DNA of 24,235 nucleotides. Origin: Chara braunii (Eukaryota; Streptophyta; Charophyceae; Charales; Characeae). The notes under the pieces are model-generated. The model was not told where the DNA came from and did no database searches. It saw only the letters and a list, made by a program, of their open reading frames with translations. Location of the stretch: positions 516,922-541,156 of the forward strand of contig BFEA01000240.1 in NCBI GenBank assembly GCA_003427395.1, written 5' to 3'. The position numbers were made by a program, and so were the translations under genes. Every line of letters starts with the position of its first letter. Within the stretch, counting starts at the first letter, position 1. Of this stretch, positions 18,508 through 24,235 are shown piece after piece.

Positions 18508-20238
18508 ATGACTACCCCACCTGCCTCCGCAACCCCTTCATCTCCTGCTAATTCTGCCCCTCTCACGTCCTCAGCTTTCTTTGCCACTCTCTCCGATAAA
18601 TTCTGTTATTTTTGCACGTGCATTGCACGGGTCTATGGGGTCAACTGTCATCCTTTCGAAACCGGGTTTGTCAACTGGGTAGAATGTGCCACATGTGTCA
18701 ATCGTGCGCACGGGGCCTGCGTTCGATATCTGACGAATAGCAAGGAATGGAGGTGCCCCCTGTGTAGAACGAACAACCTCCCCACGGAGGTTCGATTCGA
18801 GGCCGCCCGTATGGACGGCCCTGAATACGACGAAAAATACCGACGAGCAGAGGTTTGGACGGATAAAATTTTATTGGCGAAATTAGTGGGATTATCACTG
18901 GGCCACCTCACCAAACACGACAGACGTAGGGCAACCGAGAGATCTCGGGACTATTGATGGGTCAACGGTCATTTGGAAAAACGTAAAACTGACGGATCGG
19001 CCTCATGGTTGACGGTTCCCCATCCATTCCAGAGATATGATTGGATCCGATCGGCTCACGAAGAACAGGCCGCTCATTTCGCGATACGTGTCACGGAGGC
19101 AACTGTAGATCAGAACCGATGGTTCTCGTCCAATATACGAGATGATGTCAAATACATTGTTGCTAACTGTCTGGTTTGTGTCGCCGATCGCGCCCCTATA
19201 CGGGGACCAAACACGATCGTACCAACGGAAGTAGAGCGTCCTTTCCAACGAGTCAGTATGGACACGACAGTTACCGACGTGCCACCTGGCCCAAACCGCT
19301 GTGAATATTCTATCCTGTTAGTATTAATAGACCATTTTTCCAAGTACATCGAAGTCTATCCCTGTAAGACCCGAAAAGCCGCAGAAATAGCCACGTACAT
19401 CGAACGGTTCCTCTATACCCATCTAGATACGGAAGAAATTCTGACCGATAATGGGTCTGAATTCAAGGGTGAGGTAGAAGATCTGCTTGCCCGAAGAGGC
19501 GTCACGCTCCGACATACGGCACCCCACGTATCCCAGTCGAACGGGTTGGCTAAAAATGCCAACCGTATGATTAAAACCGCCCTTCGCAGGAACTTAGCGG
19601 CACATGACACGCGTCCTTGGCCCGAGATCTTATATCAGATCGTCGGGATCCACTGGGCCACCCCTCACGAGTCCATGGGGTTTACCCCTTTTCAGCTTTG
19701 AACTAATAGCCTCCCCTGTGTCGACTACCGGGGTAACTCGGAAATCGCCGAAGCGGGGGGTAGAAACACGCGTGCAGCTCTCAAGGCCAAGGCCAAAAGG
19801 TACATCGAATTAATGGAACGGACCATCCCGAAGCTAACACGAAAAAGGCAAAGGATGACCGAACTGGCCCACGGTAGACAGGTCCGTAGCTACGAGGCCC
19901 GGAATGGAAATGCTGGGCCCCAGCATCAATATAAATTAGGGGACTTAGTGCAGGTACGTAAATGTGCACGCGACCGGAAACTCGCTCCCAAGTTTTTTGG
20001 CTGTTTTCGCGTTGTCGAGCTCGGACCCAACGGCGCCAACACGGTGCGCATCGCGCCTGAGGCTAGTGCCAGCCATAGCTCTGTCCCCATCGTCCGGCAT
20101 ACCTCCTACCTTCGTCTCCTTCCTCCTTCTGATCTTCCTCCCTCTTCTTCCTCGGAAAGCGAGGAGAACGACGAGGATCTAACTCTCTCTCCTCTTTCTC
20201 CCTCTTGTCCTTCGTCCTCCTCTCCGACCTCGCCATGA
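18508..20238 (+). pseudogene. Integrase with an N-terminal PHD finger
   Basis: This frame is distinct from RT-RNase H, with a plausible Met at 18508. About 30 Ser/Pro/Ala-rich residues are followed by a C4HC3 PHD finger (18604-18765) and a charged linker. After a TGA at 18955-18957 comes integrase: an HHCC zinc domain (His 19057 and 19075, Cys 19168 and 19177), then the catalytic core. Asp is in SMDTTVTDV (19261-19263) and in LTDNGSEFKG (19447-19449). The position of the third catalytic residue, normally Glu, is Lys (AAA, 19552-19554) in SNGLAKNANR. A TGA at 19699-19701 splits the core from a C-terminal domain with YKLGDLVQVRKCARDRKLAP, of the type that follows gypsy cores. A Ser/Glu-rich tail ends at 20238. 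No chromodomain is seen. Integrase inserts the cDNA, and the PHD finger probably binds a histone tail. Confidence 0.9.
18604..18765 (+). other. PHD finger domain (C4HC3)
   Basis: The zinc ligands read C-x2-C-x23-C-x2-C-x4-H-x2-C-x11-C-x2-C. The two tryptophans typical of PHD fingers are present: one two residues before the third Cys (NWVECATC), the other two before the seventh Cys (EWRCPLC). The second interval is 2 residues longer, and the last long interval 1 shorter, than common limits. The pattern fits PHD better than RING, which has a different ligand order, or the integrase HHCC finger, which is found separately downstream. Confidence 0.85.
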
Positions 20239-21586
20239 GTTTCATCACGGAGCAGGTTCTTGACATACAGTTGTTGCAGCCATGTGGCCGCATCTCAGAG
20301 ATTCGGCAAGTTTGTCACCCTCGGCTCAATACGGATCTCTGGCGTTTGGCGCATTTTTCTGCGACGTGGGTATCTGTGTCGCCGCCGCGTTTCGAATCGA
20401 AGGGAGTCCTCACGCAATAGTATTCGCGGAGGTAATCGCAGTTCATCGGCGAGCGGCTCCCAGAACGAGCTACGTCACCACGGTCGCGGCGTTCAGCGGC
20501 GACATCAGCTCGGTCAATCCGCAAAGGCATACCGCGATCTTGACTTCATTACGCGAGTGGACGGAGCAGGTGTCCAACGTGTGGCAGCATGTTCTCGCCC
20601 GACCTGGGCACAATCTCATCCCAACCTTTGCGCCGGATCTTGGCGACATCCGCCGTTCTCCACGCGAGCGGCCAGTTGTGATTCCCACCCTTGTCCCCTT
20701 CCCACATCCCCAATGAACCACGCCGATCCTCTCGCTCCTCTCTCCATCTTTGGTCTCCCCTCTCTCTTCCCCACCTTCTGGCAATCCGATCTTCATCCTT
20801 CTCTTTCCTTCTCATTCGAGCCTCTTTCTGTCTAACGTGGAGGGAGATCTTCTTGGTTTCCTCTTTGGATCGGTACGGTCGGGGCGCCGCCAGCTGATTG
20901 CACAGGAGCTCATCGCGCCGATCGTGCAATTGGCGGACGATCTCTCTCCCGACATCTACTCACAGAGTGACGACAATCCTGCTCCGCACGTTCTCGAACG
21001 CTCATTGGATCTATATCTTCAGTGGACTGTGTGCTTGGAGGATCCCAAGGACGAAGATACGCTGTTGTCGCGGCAGGAGTATCTGAAGCCGTACGATATC
21101 ATCCCTCACGCCTTCTATCCGAGGGCAGAGGAAGTCGTGATCGACGAGGACGACGAAGAGGACGAAGACGTGGAAACATCGGAGGAGGGAAGCTATAGCG
21201 AATATAGTGAGGGCGAGCTGAGTGAAGGAGAAGAGGAGGAAGAAGAAACCGGATCAGAGTGGGAAGCCTTGCCGGAGGAAGCGACGCGCACGGGAACGGA
21301 GGCGGAAGATCCGGAAGCGGTGCGAAAGCGCGAAGAAATTGCCACCGGGAAGCGCCAGCTGGAGTTCGCCAGCGAAGCCAGCCTGCGTATCGGTAACGAT
21401 CCGACCAGGGATCCAGAGTCGCCAAAGCCCGAAGATGGCGAACCTGCAACCGCCACCTCAAGTACCGCACGACGGAGACGGAGCCGATCCCCCTCCTCCC
21501 CCAGCCCCACCCGTCCCTCAGTTCGCCCACGTACAGATGCGGGCAATAGGCCTTCGTCCTCGGATGCTATCCCGCCGACCCCTTGA
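20235..21586 (+). pseudogene. Unknown ORF3, acidic, downstream of integrase
   Basis: A Met codon at 20235 overlaps the integrase stop as ATGA. Its frame (MSFITEQVLDIQLL...) is open to 20420. A better long frame starts at 20282, one register away, and runs to a TGA at 20714-20716, then on to 21586. A frame slip at the T-run near 20353-20357 would join them, but this is inference. The first half contains ILTSLREWTEQVSNVWQHVL. The middle (20700-20840) is pyrimidine-rich. The second half has LIAPIVQLADDLSPDIYSQ and LERSLDLYLQWTVCLEDP, a strongly acidic block of Glu/Asp (about 21130-21300), and a basic RRRRSRSPSSPSP tail. No membrane segment or signal peptide supports an envelope role. I do not recognise the family. 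Acidic followed by SR-like composition might suggest a nuclear or RNA-related protein. Confidence 0.5.
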
Positions 21587-22064
21587 TTTTCTCACCCTCG
21601 AACAGATCCGCACCCCCGTCACCTTCCCTCCCCATCCCTTCCTCCCCCATCTCTTCCACGACTTCTATTCTACCCGCCTATTCGCTACCGTCTACCCCCA
21701 CGCATCCCTTCAACCCGCTGCCCCCACGTTCTGCTGGCATATCTTGTTGTTCAGCGCTGCCTGGGAACGATGCAACGTGGTAGAAGTCTACTGTGTAGCC
21801 ACGGGGACAATCCCCGCCTGCGGCCACAACGAAATCTTTCGAGCGGCGCTTTTTCGCACCCTCTCCTCCTTCTATCGCGACTACCTCGCTTCCCTCCCTC
21901 AAAGCGGCGATCACTTCCCCCACTTCCATCGGATCATCCGATATGAGGAGCTTCCGGTGATGATGGAAGGAATGAATCGCTTCCTAACCCCACTTCCTCC
22001 CCGTCGACCCCGTGAAATCCCCTCCATGTACCACCTCGATTGGCCCATTCCAACTAGGAGGTAG
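21435..22064 (+). CDS. Unknown ORF4, 209 aa, overlapping ORF3
   Basis: The Met codon at 21435 is in a favourable context (gaagATGG). It opens a 209-residue frame, uninterrupted to 22064, that overlaps the end of ORF3 by 152 nt in another register. The N-terminus is proline-rich (PPPPPAPPVPQ). It is followed by a globular-looking part with LDFLTLEQIRTPVTF, FYSTRLFATVYPHASL, a Cys/Trp-containing stretch FCWHILLFSAAWERCNVVEV, and FRTLSSFYRDYLASLP. It has no signal peptide, no clear transmembrane helix and no known motif. The frame can be read further upstream to 21222, but that part is the mirror of the acidic block of ORF3 and is Lys/Arg-rich, so I start at the Met. The function is unknown. It may be expressed by leaky scanning, reinitiation or frameshifting from ORF3. 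Confidence 0.5.
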   Translation: MANLQPPPQVPHDGDGADPPPPPAPPVPQFAHVQMRAIGLRPRMLSRRPLDFLTLEQIRTPVTFPPHPFLPHLFHDFYSTRLFATVYPHASLQPAAPTFCWHILLFSAAWERCNVVEVYCVATGTIPACGHNEIFRAALFRTLSSFYRDYLASLPQSGDHFPHFHRIIRYEELPVMMEGMNRFLTPLPPRRPREIPSMYHLDWPIPTRR

Positions 22065-22434
22065 ACCCCGGTCACATCACTACCCTCCCCCCACTCTCCC
22101 TCTCCTCTCTTCATGCAATCAGCCGGGGAAAACGGCACGAATCAGTAAGCTTCACGAAGATCACGCCATCAACGATGACGTCAACTCACGCTCTGATTTG
22201 ACGGGCAGCAACCAGCTGGGGTGCAGAGCACACGGAGAACCAGCGGACGATGATGGCGTCAACTGGACGACCATCGAGGATTCCAGCAACAGACAATTGC
22301 AATTGAAGTTGGCGTCAACATGGACTTTGGCTGGATGGCTTGTTGATACGCTTGGTTCCTCATGCATCACTCTGTTCTGCCATGACATGCAATCATGAGA
22401 TCGCATAATTTTGGAACCCCCTGCGCGTCACAAA
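22065..22434 (+). other. Non-coding region before the 3' LTR
   Basis: No coding frame is supported. A polypurine tract is expected directly before 22435, but the preceding bases (gcgtcacaaa) are not purine-rich. The nearest purine run is ggggaaaa at 22125-22132, 300 bp upstream. A gatg(a/g)cgtcaact-like motif recurs at about 22173, 22251 and 22310. Confidence 0.5.
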
Positions 22435-24235
22435 TGTGACGAACCACTTCCCAAACCCATGCTATCTTTCGTACCCCTTTTTGCTTGTATCTTACCAACC
22501 CCATAAAAAACTTGTTTTCATTTTCTTGATTTTGGGTACCACGTTTTTTGCTCCCATCTTTCGGAAAGCTTTTTCGACTCCCCGGTTCTGCTTTTCCTTT
22601 CTGCACTTCGGGAAATACATAGGAAATTGCGTGCGCCTTAGCGAGCGCACTGGAAATTGGGCTCGGCAGTTGGGAATTCCGGGATAAGCGGAACTTCGAC
22701 GTGTCATTTTCGTATGTGTGAATGTTCTTGGTCGCTTCAGGGAAAACTCTCGGAATTTTATACGAATACGAATAGGCGTAGGATTTTCTTTTCCCGCGTC
22801 GCTTTTTCGCGCGCGGATATGGTGATTTCAATTTTGAATAAGGATAAAAGCAAGCTGTAACTATTTTGGTGCCCTTTTCTCTCTTTTTGTTGACGGCACC
22901 GCGCGTGCAAAGCTTTCTCCTCTCTGTCCCCCGCATCGCTCCCTCCCGCGCTCCTTTCCCCTTCTCCCTCCTCTTTCTCTCTCCCCGTAACTGTTTTCTT
23001 TCTCTCTCTCTCTCTCTCCCGCCTTGCTCTTTGCGCGCCCATTTCCCTTTCTTGATCATATGAATCTTGGACCCATCTTGGGCTACTTCTCGCGCCTTTT
23101 CTCTCCTCACCCTCTGAGTCCGGTGCACGACATTCGGTCGATCCATCGATAACTCCCGCTCGACAATCAGGTACGTGGATCAATAGGACCTTCCTATTGC
23201 GCGGCGAATCTGATTGGTTGAACCTTGAGTTTCGAGGGATCAACATGGCGTTCGTAGAGCACTCTTCTCAAAGTCTTCTCCTCCTACTTCTCCTCTTACA
23301 CCTCAGCTTTCCCGTCGCTTTCTCCCCCTTCTATCTCCCCTGTCGCAACTATGAAACCCGCAAGCGCGTCCGCAAATCTCTCTTACGTTCTTGACTCTCA
23401 AGCCAGTTTCCGGGAAGCAGTGGCTAGGCAGAGTGTTTGATGCGAGTCGGAAAGTCCTGTCTCGGTGACGATAGGCTTACCGGTTGCGCGTTGGAGCGCA
23501 ACGACGGACTGTGGGATCTGGGCGAACCGTGTCGAGTCTACGACAGTGGGGTGACGATCGCAGTGGTGGGAGTTAGCACGCGGCGGCCGGGATCGTCGAT
23601 GCGGGTACGAGGATCGATGATTGGAGTTGAGTGAGTTATTGGCCCGGGGCCATATTGGAATTAACGGCGAATGTGCCTTTGTTGTTGCGGATCTTTCTCT
23701 CTGATGACGTTGAACTTCCTTCTTTTGGGTTGCGTCATCTCCTATCTCGACTCTCCCCCCCTCACCTTCCCCTTCTCCTCTATCTTTGAGTAATGATGTG
23801 TCTCGATGCTTCTCTCCTTCTCTCTCTTTCCCTCTTCTGGGTGAGCATGAATCTGTACGCTTTCTGTGCGTGAAAGAACTTATTCCGGAACTCTTTCATT
23901 AGTTTCCTGGGTAATCCTCCCGCGCAAGGACCCCGTCTTCATGTCTTGTGAATGGTGGATGCGTGTGTACAGTGCAAGCAATCCATCATTTCCTGTGCAT
24001 GGCTCATTTTTCGCATCTTCCACAGTGAATGAATGTATGGAAATGCGCGTCTCTTTGGCGTTGATTAGACGATTGTCATCGGGATTTTGTCCGAGAATGC
24101 AAGAGTGTTTAGATCTGTAGCTCTGAGTGCACTGCGCATGTCATCTGCCTTATGCTGTCCGACATCAGCAGCCGAACCACGAGGCGGCCTCGAGAAACAA
24201 GGCGCCTGGGATCAACGTCGCGCTGGCTCACTAAA
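22435..24235 (+). repeat. 3' LTR, first 1.8 kb (cut by the window end)
   Basis: It starts TGTGACGAACC like the 5' LTR and stays collinear with it, with small indels, to the last base, which corresponds to about 12969 of the 5' copy. The first 550 bp show roughly 33 differences by eye. The TATA box position reads TATGAAA (23350-23356) and the distal CCAAT site reads acaat. The CT microsatellite, and the ORF if it is truly LTR-borne, would lie beyond the window. Confidence 0.93.

Larger units (their letters stand above)
11169..24235 (+). mobile_element. Ty3/gypsy LTR retrotransposon, inactivated, runs off the window
   Basis: Direct repeats starting TGTGACGAACC at 11169 and 22435 mark the LTR starts. 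Between them lie a primer-binding site, gag with a damaged CCHC knuckle, an aspartic protease, RT with YMDD, RNase H, then integrase. The order PR-RT-RH-IN defines Ty3/gypsy. The integrase frame carries a PHD finger, and two more ORFs lie between integrase and the 3' LTR. I count at least seven in-frame stops: 14604, 14934, 15090, 16320, 17123, 18955 and 19699. The PR/RT junction also shows a frame change. By eye the LTRs differ by about 5-6% over the first 550 bp, so the insertion is not recent. The element end and its target-site duplication are outside the window. Confidence 0.95.

Noticed and set aside
14604-19701. C-to-T/G-to-A hypermutation as the cause of the stops
   Set aside because: Every stop codon can arise by such a transition, so the stops are uninformative. 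Only a few sites have a recognisable ancestral residue, and one lesion (15201-15203) is a transversion.
20260-20835. 191-codon ORF in the third register
   Set aside because: The Arg/Ser-rich translation looks like a shadow. The register of 20282-21586 gives a more protein-like sequence and continues into the acidic ORF.
20282-22064. Envelope-like gene
   Set aside because: There is no signal peptide, no transmembrane anchor and no glycoprotein-like cysteine pattern.

Overview
The window is eukaryotic repeat-derived DNA. It holds a plant-type L1-like LINE on the minus strand, a Ty3/gypsy LTR retrotransposon on the plus strand whose primer site resembles the initiator-Met tRNA complement, tRNA-derived modules and microsatellites. 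I see no host gene that I can support. The architecture suggests a streptophyte (charophyte alga or land plant). A Chara-like genome is only a guess, and the species cannot be fixed from the sequence.

Layout. 1-318 holds nothing recognisable. 319-1094 (minus) is a C-terminal scrap of one LINE. 1095-1659 is intergenic, with a 34-bp tandem repeat and a 45-bp-armed foldback. 1670-8847 (minus) is a nearly complete LINE: poly(A) tail, ORF2 with endonuclease, reverse transcriptase and a C-terminal zinc motif, then ORF1 with a CCHC knuckle, then a 5' UTR. Imperfect 14-nt target-site duplications bracket it. It is inactivated by several stops and frameshifts. 8862-11168 is intergenic, with direct repeats, two tRNA-like (SINE-like) modules in the same orientation, a (GTT)n tract and small tandem repeats.

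11169 to the window end is the Ty3/gypsy element. It has a long 5' LTR (about 2.87 kb, inferred), containing a TATA promoter, a large CT microsatellite with an assembly gap and a 195-codon ORF. A primer-binding site, gag, protease, RT-RNase H, integrase and two further unknown ORFs follow. The 3' LTR starts at 22435 and runs off the window. Gag-pol carries at least seven in-frame stops, a damaged zinc knuckle and a Lys at the integrase catalytic Glu position, so this copy is dead. By eye the two LTRs differ by roughly 5-6% over their first 550 bp.

The most notable signal is a well-formed C4HC3 PHD finger (18604-18765). It lies in the same frame as, and just upstream of, the integrase HHCC domain, in a reading frame separate from RT-RNase H. 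PHD fingers read histone tails, so this could be a chromatin-targeting module placed at the opposite end of integrase from the chromodomain of chromoviruses. The same family also carries two overlapping unknown 3' ORFs and a possible LTR-borne ORF. Together these suggest an unusual gypsy lineage that should be characterised from intact copies.
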